Shown piece by piece: positions 10,201 to 20,977 of a DNA stretch of 64,000 bases; within the stretch, counting starts at the first letter, position 1, and each line of letters opens with the position of its first letter. The position numbers and the translations under genes are program-made. Origin of the DNA: Sulfurimonas sp. (GTDB taxonomy: Bacteria; Campylobacterota; Campylobacteria; Campylobacterales; Sulfurimonadaceae); NCBI GenBank assembly GCA_028684815.1, contig JAQUFE010000003.1, forward strand, positions 1-64,000. Reading direction: 5' to 3'. Under the pieces are notes generated by a model. It ran no database searches, had not been told where the DNA came from, and saw nothing but the letters and a program-made list of their open reading frames with translations.

Positions 10201-10335
10201 CTTTGGCGTGATATCTGGAAAAGCGTCTATGGGTATATCTCTATAGGCTTTAAAACCAAAAGCACTGATAGCGATGAAGAGTGTAAGGACTAAAAACTTG
10301 TACTTTAGTGAGATATCTATAATATTATTTAACAT
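7285..10335 (-). CDS. Heavy-metal efflux RND pump (CusA/CzcA family)
   Basis: The 1016-residue protein has the RND layout: a first helix near residues 13-30, a large periplasmic loop, six helices at about 335-560, a second loop and six C-terminal helices. The N-terminus (AFPDITPKQVVIYTESSG) and the helix-4 segment AVGMIVDATIVVVEN, whose aspartate serves in proton relay, place it in the heavy-metal efflux subfamily. It would export metal ions from the periplasm or cytoplasm through the adaptor and channel encoded just upstream. Cu/Ag versus Zn/Co/Ni specificity cannot be decided by eye. It is the last gene of the three-gene operon, 9 bases after the adaptor. Confidence 0.92.
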   Translation of the reverse strand: MLNNIIDISLKYKFLVLTLFIAISAFGFKAYRDIPIDAFPDITPKQVVIYTESSGNSAEDIEKLITYPIESALSGMAGVKTIVSNSFFGLSYVSVFFEDEMDIYFLRQLVSERLGGVDIPEGWGKPELGPNTTGLGQVFWYRLKDASGNYTLQELREMQDYIVTPLLKSVTGVEEVIGWGGDEKQYNVLIDTKKLQNVGITYEDIITALQKSNLSAGGQYLEFNREQYLIRGSGLYKSLDDIRNTVLKSGEGQAVTIGDIAEVEVGTVPRFGAISIDGSEAVMGMVLQRTATNAAKVVEHIKEKLPTINSTLVKGVTLETIYDRTEITNKAVSTMTSALVTGMILVAFVLFLFLFELRSAFIVILSLPISLLITFLLMDYYNLSANLMTLSGLAIAVGMIVDATIVVVENIFRKLRGDESKLKVIADATKEVAKPITFAVLIIVAVFIPLLSLDDLAGKLYSPMAINIVFVMLGSLFVALVLVPTLAFFLLKPTKNSENKFMSILKKAYAPLLMFSLLNSKKILASVTLLFIALTFALFQQGREFMPELNEESIMYRVIAIPGTALTQSVENASMIEKHILKNYPNEVSSVLSMIGRSEKGETAQANYMEVLLTLKEGIKDLPALTHRMNEDLEHRFEHIAFVPTQPIAMRIEELLEGVSSELAIKIYGYDQKELEGISKNIQKTISGVRGLVRMEVETQLGQAQIKIEPNYLNLARYGISVDEVMQVIRNGIGEEEVTQMIEGIRRFPIVAKIKDAKKDIEALKEVTLRSKNGSLVTLEQVCDISTLHGASFIKRENLSRYMVLSMEVDGRDIASFVEEANKLIEEKVEMPAGYYIGWAGDFKNMKEATDKLMIIIPITIFLVILLLYTAFNSISKAMLILINVPFGFIGSIVALIVSGIYLSVSAIVGFLAIFAIAILNGIVLVSFIDELRLKFPDVDLKILLKDAALLRLRPVLMTAFTTLFGILPLLYASGVGSEIQYPLSVVITGGIISSTILTLLVLPAGYYLMYREKDR

Positions 10336-10344
10336 CTCCTCTCC

Positions 10345-11559
10345 CTAGTGACCGTGTCCGCCAAGAGAGGATTTGAGTAGCTGAGATTTTACATAGTAGC
10401 TTTTATCACTAACATATCTCTCCCCTACTTCCAAACCCTCAACCGCTGCAAACTCTTCATCTTGAGCTACAATATTTACAACACGAACTTCATAAGGCAA
10501 TTCATCTTCATCATGCCCATGTCCTTTATTTGCATCTAGCTTTTCTTTATGTTCCTCATGATTTTCGTGAGCTTCTTCATGTTCATGACCATCATGTTCA
10601 TCATGAGTTTCTTCATGTTTGTGCCCATCATGCTCATTATGACTTTCTTCATGGTCGTGAGCTTCATGTTCGTCATGCTTAGAGATAAAAACAACCCATT
10701 CATTGTTAAAAAAAGAAAGGGCTGACTTCTCTACAGCCACCTGTTTTTTCGTTTTATCAAGATATAGCCTAGCACTTGTGTATGCATTTTCATAGAGCTT
10801 ATTTGAACTGCTATCTATGTTTGAGAGTAAAATCACTCTTTGTGTTTTTTCATCTACTTCTGGAAGTATCTGCGTCACTTTTGACACTATCATCTTATCA
10901 CTCGCATCTATAACTATTTTCTGTCCTATTTTAACTCTAGATGCATATTTGAGTGGCAAAAAGGATTTTAAATAGAAGGCTTGCTCTTTTGTAACTAAGA
11001 TTATCGGTGTCTCCTCTTTTATACTTGAGTGAAGTGGTTGAAGTATTTGAGACACCACACCCTCACTATGAGCATAGAGAATATAGTTTGATGAGGCTAC
11101 TTTTAGCGTATCTGTTTCTACTCCTAAAGTATTTAGCTGAGACCTTAGCGATGTCAATTTCGCTACTGCTTCATCCCTTTTGATGCTCTCTTGATTTAAC
11201 TTCTGCATCGAAGTCATACCTTTTTCATAGAGGCTTTTAGATGCTTCATAGTTTTTCTCTTGTGTTTGCAATTGTGTTTTTAAAGAGATGAAATTTGCTG
11301 TCATATCTGAGAGAACTATAGACTCTATAAGAGCTATTTTCTGCCCTTTTTTTACACTCTCCCCTACTTTTACATAGTAGTTCTCTATATGACCGCCAAC
11401 AAGTGACATGATGGATTGTTTTGCATTTGAGAGTTGGACTATTTGTGAGTTTAGCTCAACTGAGTTTGAAAACTCTCTTATCTTCGCACTCTTTGTTGGT
11501 ATCTCAACTGCAAAAAGTGTTAATGCTACTACAACTGTTAGTAAAAATATCTTAATCAT
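10345..11559 (-). CDS. RND periplasmic adaptor with a long histidine-rich segment
   Basis: The 404-residue membrane-fusion protein has an N-terminal signal sequence, a biotinyl-lipoyl-like region (VGGHIENYYVKVGESVKKGQKIALIES), a helical hairpin around residues 85-140 and beta-barrel domains. Residues 294-351 are extremely rich in His, Asp and Glu, built from degenerate HDEHDGHxHEE units, and the protein ends GGHGH. Such segments bind Zn, Ni, Co or Cu and probably deliver metal to the pump or buffer it in the periplasm. The gene overlaps the upstream channel gene by 8 bases and precedes the pump by 9. Confidence 0.9.
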   Translation of the reverse strand: MIKIFLLTVVVALTLFAVEIPTKSAKIREFSNSVELNSQIVQLSNAKQSIMSLVGGHIENYYVKVGESVKKGQKIALIESIVLSDMTANFISLKTQLQTQEKNYEASKSLYEKGMTSMQKLNQESIKRDEAVAKLTSLRSQLNTLGVETDTLKVASSNYILYAHSEGVVSQILQPLHSSIKEETPIILVTKEQAFYLKSFLPLKYASRVKIGQKIVIDASDKMIVSKVTQILPEVDEKTQRVILLSNIDSSSNKLYENAYTSARLYLDKTKKQVAVEKSALSFFNNEWVVFISKHDEHEAHDHEESHNEHDGHKHEETHDEHDGHEHEEAHENHEEHKEKLDANKGHGHDEDELPYEVRVVNIVAQDEEFAAVEGLEVGERYVSDKSYYVKSQLLKSSLGGHGH

Positions 11560-12715
11560 TATACGCTCCTACAAGGTAGTTATTTGTGATGATGTTTTGG
11601 TTTTGTGCTGTCTCTATTTTTATAAGAGACTCTTTTGTTTTAATAACTCTATTTTTAATATTTTGGAGTTCAAGCAGATTTACACTTGCTATTTTATACC
11701 CATCTTCAAACATCTCTAAAAGCTCTATTTGGGTCTTTAATATCTCCTCATTATTAGACTTTAAAAGTAACAATAAATCTCTTTGTTTTTGAAGTCTACT
11801 CATCTCTATAGAGAGCTTTGTCTCTTGGTTTTGTATAAGAAGAGTTGCTTTATCTGCTTCTAGTTTTGCAATTTGCCTCTCCTCTTTTGAGCTATTAAAA
11901 ATAGTAAGCGGTATAGAAGCACCCACTCTAAAAATATCTTGGTCTGGCTCACTCTCATACTCAGCACTTAGATCTATCCACTTAAGTCTGTTTGAGTCTA
12001 TTTGAGAAGCTGCTTTTGCTTCATCTTTATAACTTAAGAAATAATTTACCTCTGGGTTATTTGGACTCTCTTGGCTTAGTTTAAACTCATGCGTGAAATC
12101 TAATTCTATCTCATCTCTTATGCCAGCAAACTCTAACAAGGCAAAGTATCTATCTTGTATCTCTAGGCTGATATTTTGTGCTTTTATCTCTACTAACTCA
12201 TACTCAACCTGTGATTGGAGCATCTCGCTTCTTGAGATAGTTCCTGCTTGCTTTCTGTGTTTTGATATCTCATAGATATGCTCTGCTATTTTTAGCTCTT
12301 CTTGTGTTAGCTCAAACATTTTTTTCATATTTGCATACTCAGTAAAGAGTAGTGAAATATCACGAATAAATTCTGCATATGAGAGAGCATAGTTTGAAGT
12401 AGCTTTTTTTATAGTTGCTCTTGAGAGTTCTTCTGCATCACGACCTACTCCCCATAACCTGATGGGTTGAGTGATGCTCACACTATAACCATTTTCATTT
12501 TGAGAGTTGTCTGGTTTAAACTTTGAATAGACTAAATCTAAGGATGGATTTTCATATCTTGTTGTGATGCCACCTTGCTCTTTTGCCTGAGATATTCCTA
12601 AGTTTGAAGATTTCAAGTAAGAGCTGCTCTTTAGTGCGTTGTCTAAAAAAGCATCAAAATTTTGTGCAAATAGGGATGCTGATATTAGGACAACTATTGA
12701 TAATAATTTTATCAT
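11552..12715 (-). CDS. Outer-membrane efflux channel (TolC/CzcC family)
   Basis: The 387-residue product has a signal peptide (MIKLLSIVVLISASLFA) and long alpha-helical repeats with the OEP-family periplasmic barrel pattern. It would supply the outer-membrane exit duct for the RND pump. The ATG at 12715 is chosen because GAGGA lies directly upstream and because it puts the signal peptide at the N-terminus; an upstream in-frame ATG would add 21 unlikely residues. It is the first gene of the operon. Its promoter must lie in or beyond the repeat region that begins only 30 bases upstream. Confidence 0.87.
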   Translation of the reverse strand: MIKLLSIVVLISASLFAQNFDAFLDNALKSSSYLKSSNLGISQAKEQGGITTRYENPSLDLVYSKFKPDNSQNENGYSVSITQPIRLWGVGRDAEELSRATIKKATSNYALSYAEFIRDISLLFTEYANMKKMFELTQEELKIAEHIYEISKHRKQAGTISRSEMLQSQVEYELVEIKAQNISLEIQDRYFALLEFAGIRDEIELDFTHEFKLSQESPNNPEVNYFLSYKDEAKAASQIDSNRLKWIDLSAEYESEPDQDIFRVGASIPLTIFNSSKEERQIAKLEADKATLLIQNQETKLSIEMSRLQKQRDLLLLLKSNNEEILKTQIELLEMFEDGYKIASVNLLELQNIKNRVIKTKESLIKIETAQNQNIITNNYLVGAYND

Positions 12716-12744
12716 TATTGTTTCCTCTAGTAAATTGTATAGTT

Positions 12745-12922
12745 GAGTGCTCTGAACAATTATTAAGTTAGATCCCAAATCAAGTTCAAGATGACGAGTA
12801 TTACGTTTCAGGATGACGTGTATTCCGTCATCCCGTGCTCGACACGGAATCTAGCTTTAAATCCTGAATCAAGTTCAAGATGACGTATGTCCCGTCATTC
12901 CGTGCTCGACACGGAATCTAGC
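12745..12922. repeat. Left arm of a long inverted repeat made of dispersed palindromic units
   Basis: This block contains two kinds of palindrome, each twice: CCGTGCTCGACACGG (part of the unit CGTCATTCCGTG..CACGGAATCTAG) and the AATCAAGTTCAAGATGACG unit. Read on the opposite strand it matches 13341-13527 over most of its length, with interruptions, including the string GAGTATTACGTTTCAGGATGA. Its first 52 bases (12745-12796) also match 51777-51828 in inverted orientation at about 48 of 52 positions. Confidence 0.85.
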
Positions 12923-12968
12923 TTATAGATTAATCAGAGGGTTGGATTTATGTTTTTTGTGTTAGAGG

Positions 12969-13268
12969 TTAAGAGATGGGAGGTTTATAAAATTCTAGAT
13001 GTGTTTTGAAATTGTATATTTCTTCATCTATTTTGTTTGGAATAATTTTGTAGTCAATATCTTGTAAGACTACCTTTTGAGATAGTAGATATGACTGATG
13101 ATATTCAAAGTGGATTGCACAGATAGCCCCATGAGATTGAGGTGCTTCAAATTCGCTAATATACTCTACTGCACTACAGTGGTCATCATCTAAAGCTACA
13201 TAAACATACTCATGTATGATAGAAAAACCAATGACAAAGAGAAGAGAGAGTGTGATTAACTTTTTCAT
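12969..13268 (-). CDS. Small periplasmic protein, CzcI-like by position
   Basis: The 99-residue product starts with a signal peptide-like segment (MKKLITLSLLFVIGFSIIH) and contains two cysteines in DDHCSAV and GAICAIHFEYH, then a charged tail ending YKPPIS. It lies upstream of a metal RND operon on the same strand, and small secreted Cys/His proteins such as CzcI occupy this place in other metal-efflux loci. The resemblance is positional and weak, so no function is assigned. It is isolated on both sides by the arms of a long inverted repeat. Confidence 0.6.
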   Translation of the reverse strand: MKKLITLSLLFVIGFSIIHEYVYVALDDDHCSAVEYISEFEAPQSHGAICAIHFEYHQSYLLSQKVVLQDIDYKIIPNKIDEEIYNFKTHLEFYKPPIS

Positions 13269-13340
13269 GCGCTTAGTATAACCTATAAAAATAAATAAGA
13301 GATTTGTACATATAATTGAACCTTTTACTTAATCCATAAA

Positions 13341-13527
13341 CTAGATTCCGTGTCAAGCACGGAATGACGAAATACTTGTCATCCTTGAACTTGATTCAGG
13401 ATTTAAAACTAGATTCCGTGTCAAGCACGGAATGACGGAATACTTGTCATCCTTGAACGAAATACTTATCATCCTGAAACGTAATACTCGTCATCCTGAA
13501 CTTGATTCAGGATCCAACTTAATAATT
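13341..13527. repeat. Right arm of the long inverted repeat
   Basis: The block holds two copies of CTAGATTCCGTGTCAAGCAC plus GGAATGACG, and repeats of TCCTGAACTTGATTCAGGA-type palindromes. It is the reverse complement of 12745-12922 with an extra segment of roughly 20 bases. Homology between the arms fades at AATTATTAA. Each unit can fold into two short hairpins, ATTCCGTG/CACGGAAT and TCCTGAA/TTCAGGA. The block ends next to the tlyA stop codon. Confidence 0.85.
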
Positions 13528-13531
13528 TCAG

Positions 13532-16197
<2,666 letters not shown>

Positions 16198-16213
16198 CTA
16201 TCTCAAAAAATAT

Positions 16214-17431
16214 TTATATACGCTGTTTTTTAGATATTAGAGCTTTTACTAGTGAATTTTTTATAGATAAAAATGAGTCTGTATTTTGTTTTAAAATCTT
16301 CTCTTGAGCTTTAATATCTCTTAAGATGCTATCCATCTCTCGCTCTAATTTTAAGTATTTATCTAAAACTCCTCTTTTAACCTCTTTAGATGAGATTTTC
16401 TCAATAGTTAGTTTTATCGCTTTTATCTCTTGCTTTTTTTCTTCTATATCTATTCGATGTTGCTCTTTTTCTTTTGGATCTTTGATGCCATATATATCAT
16501 CTAGCATATCTTGAAGCACTCTAGCTTCAACTCTTAAAAGCTCTGTTAATTTTTGCCTATCTTTTCTGCACTCTTTGTTATATTCTACTGGTGAGATGCC
16601 ATCTACAAAAAATTCTAGTATCTTTTTATCTATCTCTCTGGCATACTCTTTTATCTCTTGAATAGATATTTTTGTTCGGATATAAACCTTAGCAACAGAG
16701 AGCATGGAAACAACATTCCACTTCATTCCATCTTCAGTTTGAAGAAGTGGAACCTTGTATTTATAACCATCTACTATGATAATGTTTAGTGAGTAGTACT
16801 TTAAAAATTCAACCATATAGTCATTTGATCTTGAGATTTCATTTAGCATAAATTCTGCTATACCCTCGAAAACCTCGTTAAAATGTATCCTAAATATATA
16901 TCCGCTAAAACCTCTTAAAAAATCTTCACAATGGTCAAATTCGTTTACTAGCTCTCTCATAATAATAGCTTGTACATAAGCAAAAACGAACTTCTCATAC
17001 CTATCATTATCAATTCTCTCTTCTACAAAATACTTCTCTGCAAACTCTTTTACTATTTTGTTAAAGAACTTTCTACTCTCTGCCTTTGAAAAAAATTCTT
17101 TATAAAACTCTTCTAGCTCACTCTCTTCTATGCCGTTAAATCTACCAGCCACAGTATTGGCTTCATGCTCAGTAATCTTTTTCTTTTTTTCAAGATCAAA
17201 AATTTTTATAAATATTTGATCTTGCTTGATTACAACTATATCGCTCTGTTTGAGTTGCAGTGCTTCTTTTACAGAAAATCTTACTATATCTTTTGAATCT
17301 TGCGTATCATCAATTATCTCACAAATGCTATCTCTTAGCCTTTTATTTAAAATAATGATTTGGTTATTTTTATACTCTACAAGATTTTTATTTTCTTGTA
17401 TCATACTTGTTATCTGTTCTTGTAATTTCAT
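16214..17431 (-). CDS. Unknown coiled-coil protein coupled to a c-di-GMP gene
   Basis: The 405-residue protein has no signal peptide or membrane helix. Residues 1-90 look alpha/beta, the middle (about 100-260) is mostly helical with many aromatics, and residues 285-390 are strongly charged and heptad-like, predicting a coiled coil. No family was recognised. Its start overlaps the stop of the upstream GGDEF/EAL gene by 4 bases (ATGA), so the two proteins are made together, and a role as partner or effector of c-di-GMP turnover is a reasonable guess only. It ends 26 bases before ligA. Confidence 0.7.
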   Translation of the reverse strand: MKLQEQITSMIQENKNLVEYKNNQIIILNKRLRDSICEIIDDTQDSKDIVRFSVKEALQLKQSDIVVIKQDQIFIKIFDLEKKKKITEHEANTVAGRFNGIEESELEEFYKEFFSKAESRKFFNKIVKEFAEKYFVEERIDNDRYEKFVFAYVQAIIMRELVNEFDHCEDFLRGFSGYIFRIHFNEVFEGIAEFMLNEISRSNDYMVEFLKYYSLNIIIVDGYKYKVPLLQTEDGMKWNVVSMLSVAKVYIRTKISIQEIKEYAREIDKKILEFFVDGISPVEYNKECRKDRQKLTELLRVEARVLQDMLDDIYGIKDPKEKEQHRIDIEEKKQEIKAIKLTIEKISSKEVKRGVLDKYLKLEREMDSILRDIKAQEKILKQNTDSFLSIKNSLVKALISKKQRI

Positions 17432-19608
17432 ACCACTTCTATCTCTTTATCGTTATTTATAAAATCTTTAGGGTGTCCAAAATAGTAACCCTGGAACTCA
17501 TCAACCCCATACTCTTTTAGTAACTCATAAATCTCTTTATTCTCTACAAATTCTGCTATTGTTTTTGTTTTAAGATCTTTTGCAAAACGGATAATGCTCT
17601 TGACTAAGATTTGCGACTCTTTATCAGTTACGATATTTTTTATAAGTGAGCCATCTATTTTTAAGTAATCTGGTCTAATCTTTAAGATATGAGCATAGTT
17701 AGCATAACCGCTTCCAAAGTCATCTATTGCTATTAAAACACCCTGTCTTCTAAACTCTTTTATTGCTCTAAATAATCTATCAAAATCCTCAACACCTTCT
17801 TGTTCAGTAATCTCTAGAACAATTTTTCCAGGCGTATTAAAGGCGGCTATTAACTCTACTAACATATCCATTAAAGAGTAGTTAAAAAAATCATTTGGCA
17901 AAAGGTTTATAGATATCTTCTCACCCCTAGATGCAAAAACATTTAGTGCTTGTGAGAGTACTTCGTGTGCTACATCTATATATAGACCGCTTTTGATTGC
18001 TACTGATAAGAAATTATCTGGAAATATTATATTTTTTTTACCATTTTCAATATTTATAATCCGTACCAATGCTTCATACTTAACTATAACACCATATCTA
18101 TCCACGATAGGCTGAAAAAATGGGATAACATTTTTGTTATCCAAAGCGTGTCTAATTATTTTTTTCATCCCTAAAATATGCTGTGAACTTTTTTTACTAT
18201 CTACATTTTGTGAATATGCAAGATAAGGAAGTGACTTTTCTTTAGCTTTTTTTATTGCCATTAACGCTTGTTCTAGTGAGAGTTCATGGTCAAAAGAGAT
18301 TCCTGAGTATATTTCAACTCTTAGTGTCTCTTCAATCAGAGGGACATATATAGGAAGTTTATTTATTTTATGATGAAGTTTATCTAGTATCTCTGTATAA
18401 ACATCTACCTGAATATTCTTCTCTTCTCTTAGTAGTACATACTCATCTGCAGATATTCTATATGCGTCAAAACTATTAGCTTTTGCGAAGTTTTCATACT
18501 CCTTGGCTACTTGAATCAAAATTTCATTTCCAACATCAATGCCATAAATCTCATTTAAAAGTCTAAACTCTTTGATGTTGCTTAGTATCAAAACATAAGC
18601 CTCTCCTGAATAGAGTTTAGTGTTTAGTGCTTGTCTGTTTTTTAAACCTGTTAAATGATCTGTGAAGGCTTGCTTTTTAAAGTATTCTAGCATTATATTA
18701 AAACTTTTATGCAATACAATAACGAGTAGCATAGCTACAAAAACACCAATAAACAGAAGCTTATACATAAAGTTTCTATTTTCTTTGACAATATTTGTTA
18801 TATCAGAGCCAACTACAAGATAGCCTAAGGTTTGGTGTAGATGATTTTGCAGAGGGATATCCATACTCACTTTGAAGTTAGGGGTAGAGTCCATATCTAT
18901 AAAATACTCTTTTAGCTTTTGACTCCCTTTTACTAAAATGTAGTCTTTGTTTATAGGAATTTTATCATTTTGAAGAATGATTTTTGATATTGGGTTTTTA
19001 ATTGCTAAGCCAAGTTCTATATCAAAAATAAGGTCTAAATCTTTAACAAAATATTTTGGAGAGATTCCTAGTTCAACATTGCCGACATATTTATCTTTGT
19101 AAAAGATAGCCTCCGTTGTTCTATAGGTCATACCAAATTGGTCCACTTCAAAGCCACTAAAGGATCTTTGCATATTGTTAGTATTTACTATAAGTGTTCC
19201 TCTTTTATCAAGTGTGTCACCTCTAAACTCTCTTTTATGTGCACGGTAAATTGTTGTTCCATCAGTGGCACGAAAGGTAAGCATCTCTATATTTTTGTTA
19301 ACTATTTTTAAGTATTCATAGTATGGAGCAACTATCGCATCTAAGCCTTCATAGTCCTTTAGAGCAACTGATTTTGCTAAACCCTCTGAGTTTATAATCT
19401 CAGTAAGTTTAAGAGTTAATGCCACACTTTCTGAAGTCAATTTTGTTGTAAAGAGTTTTTGAGCAGATTTAGTTATCTTCTCAAGCTCTTCATTTATAGA
19501 GTTTGTAAATTGATAGTTTAAAAAGAGATACCCCACTATCCACGATACTAAAAGTACGCTTGTAGAGAGCAAGAGTGTCTTTTGCTTTGTCTTTTGAGGT
19601 ATGTTCAA
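17428..19608 (-). CDS. Membrane sensor with degenerate GGDEF and intact EAL domain
   Basis: The 726-residue protein has an N-terminal membrane helix, a periplasmic dCache-like sensor (about 40-275), a second helix near 282-300, a GGDEF domain and an EAL domain. The GGDEF signature is replaced by SADEY (in RISADEYVLL), so cyclase activity is unlikely. The EAL domain keeps YEALVR, DDFGSGYANY, LKIDGSLI and DEFQGYYFG, so it probably hydrolyses cyclic di-GMP under control of a periplasmic signal. The next gene overlaps it by 4 bases. Confidence 0.88.
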   Translation of the reverse strand: MNIPQKTKQKTLLLSTSVLLVSWIVGYLFLNYQFTNSINEELEKITKSAQKLFTTKLTSESVALTLKLTEIINSEGLAKSVALKDYEGLDAIVAPYYEYLKIVNKNIEMLTFRATDGTTIYRAHKREFRGDTLDKRGTLIVNTNNMQRSFSGFEVDQFGMTYRTTEAIFYKDKYVGNVELGISPKYFVKDLDLIFDIELGLAIKNPISKIILQNDKIPINKDYILVKGSQKLKEYFIDMDSTPNFKVSMDIPLQNHLHQTLGYLVVGSDITNIVKENRNFMYKLLFIGVFVAMLLVIVLHKSFNIMLEYFKKQAFTDHLTGLKNRQALNTKLYSGEAYVLILSNIKEFRLLNEIYGIDVGNEILIQVAKEYENFAKANSFDAYRISADEYVLLREEKNIQVDVYTEILDKLHHKINKLPIYVPLIEETLRVEIYSGISFDHELSLEQALMAIKKAKEKSLPYLAYSQNVDSKKSSQHILGMKKIIRHALDNKNVIPFFQPIVDRYGVIVKYEALVRIINIENGKKNIIFPDNFLSVAIKSGLYIDVAHEVLSQALNVFASRGEKISINLLPNDFFNYSLMDMLVELIAAFNTPGKIVLEITEQEGVEDFDRLFRAIKEFRRQGVLIAIDDFGSGYANYAHILKIRPDYLKIDGSLIKNIVTDKESQILVKSIIRFAKDLKTKTIAEFVENKEIYELLKEYGVDEFQGYYFGHPKDFINNDKEIEVV

Positions 19609-19664
19609 TTATCTCTCTCTGTTATTATTTTTCATTTTTGAGATACATTGTACCATTTTTCTTT

Positions 19665-20891
19665 TTAAACCTTTGTATCTAACCACTCTCTTTTTTGGTA
19701 AATATACCAATATATAATTCCCTTTATAAGAGTCTCAATATTCATAATAACAAATATCGCCACCAAAGAAAAGCCCATCTTATAAGCTATATATGATGGT
19801 AAAACTCTAAAGAGCCACAAAGACCAAAAGTTAATCTTTAGAGTTGTTTTTGTAGCCCCTGCACCTCTTAGAGCTGCTGAGTAAACAAACATTATAGCAA
19901 GAGGAATTTGAGCTAGCCCTACAAGTATGAGATACTGAGATGCCACTACAATGGTAAGCTCATCTTCTGTAAAAAAAGAGACTAAAAACTCTGGAAAAAG
20001 TATCAAAAAAACTCCGACACTTCCCATAAAGACATAAGCTACTCGTCCACTTATTACTCCCATATTATAAGCTCTCGCTTTGTCACCTGCCCCAATATTT
20101 TGACCAACTAGAGCCATAGCAGCTATAGAAAAACCAAAACCTGGCATAAATGCTATGCCCTCAATCCTAAGCCCTACTTGATAACCAGCGAGTCCTGCTG
20201 TTCCGTAAGCTGCAATGATAGAGACAAAAACCAAAAATGACATACTAGAGATTCCGCGGTCAAGCGCTGCACTCCAGCCAACTCTTAAGGCTCTCATAAT
20301 GTCATCTGTTTTGATAATGGGGATAAAATTTAGTTTTGAGTTAGATCTCTTTAGAAGAAAATAGTAGGCTACTATACTTAAAAAATAAGATATCAAAGTT
20401 GCAACTGCTGCTCCCTCAATCCCATAAGCATCAAAACCAAAATGACCAAAAATAAGAACATAGTTAAAAAAAGCGTTCACAGCAGCTGAGAAGAGCTTTA
20501 TATATAGTGAACTTGAGGTGTCCCCTGCCGCTGAGAGAGCGTTGTAGAGAAGATTGTCCAAAAATATAAGTACGATGCCAAGTGAGAGAATCTCAAAATA
20601 TCTTGAACCCTCCAAAATAACATCTGCTGATGCTCCCATTAGCTCATAGATATAAGAGCTTCCAAAGTATCCGCCAATAGTTACAAAAATAGATAAAAAT
20701 ATAGCAAAAAGTCCAAGCCCATAAAGGAGTGCCGAGGCTCTTCTTTTTCTACCTTGTCCAATATAACGAGATATAACTGCATTTCCGCCAACTACATAGA
20801 GTGTCATCAAAACATTTATAACCATCATAAACTGCATGCTAAGACCTACAGCTGCGAGTGCTGAGACACTAATCATCCCGACCATTATCAT
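19665..20891 (-). CDS. MATE family efflux transporter (5' end unclear)
   Basis: The 408 residues from the first in-frame ATG (20891) give a multi-helix MATE exporter that would expel drugs or metabolites using an ion gradient. This ATG has no ribosome-binding site and falls inside what should be helix 1. The frame stays open upstream to 21014, and those codons read KRVFKLAIPAALKHLVDIL, a normal MATE N-terminus, but contain no ATG, GTG or TTG. Two explanations are an ATT start at 20993 preceded by AGAGGT at 7 bases, or a one-base loss in the A5 run at 20960-20964 downstream of an ATG at 20971, which would give MIQKRVFKLAIP. The true CDS very likely starts near 20971-20993. Confidence 0.85.
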   Translation of the reverse strand: MIMVGMISVSALAAVGLSMQFMMVINVLMTLYVVGGNAVISRYIGQGRKRRASALLYGLGLFAIFLSIFVTIGGYFGSSYIYELMGASADVILEGSRYFEILSLGIVLIFLDNLLYNALSAAGDTSSSLYIKLFSAAVNAFFNYVLIFGHFGFDAYGIEGAAVATLISYFLSIVAYYFLLKRSNSKLNFIPIIKTDDIMRALRVGWSAALDRGISSMSFLVFVSIIAAYGTAGLAGYQVGLRIEGIAFMPGFGFSIAAMALVGQNIGAGDKARAYNMGVISGRVAYVFMGSVGVFLILFPEFLVSFFTEDELTIVVASQYLILVGLAQIPLAIMFVYSAALRGAGATKTTLKINFWSLWLFRVLPSYIAYKMGFSLVAIFVIMNIETLIKGIIYWYIYQKREWLDTKV

Positions 20892-20977
20892 ATCTATAAG
20901 AATTTGTAAAATATCTACAAGGTGCTTTAAGGCTGCTGGGATAGCTAGCTTAAAGACTCTTTTTGTATCATTTGAGA

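Noticed and set aside
12745..13527. Insertion sequence
   Set aside because: The inverted repeats enclose no transposase and the single gene looks like a secreted protein; no target-site duplication was identified.
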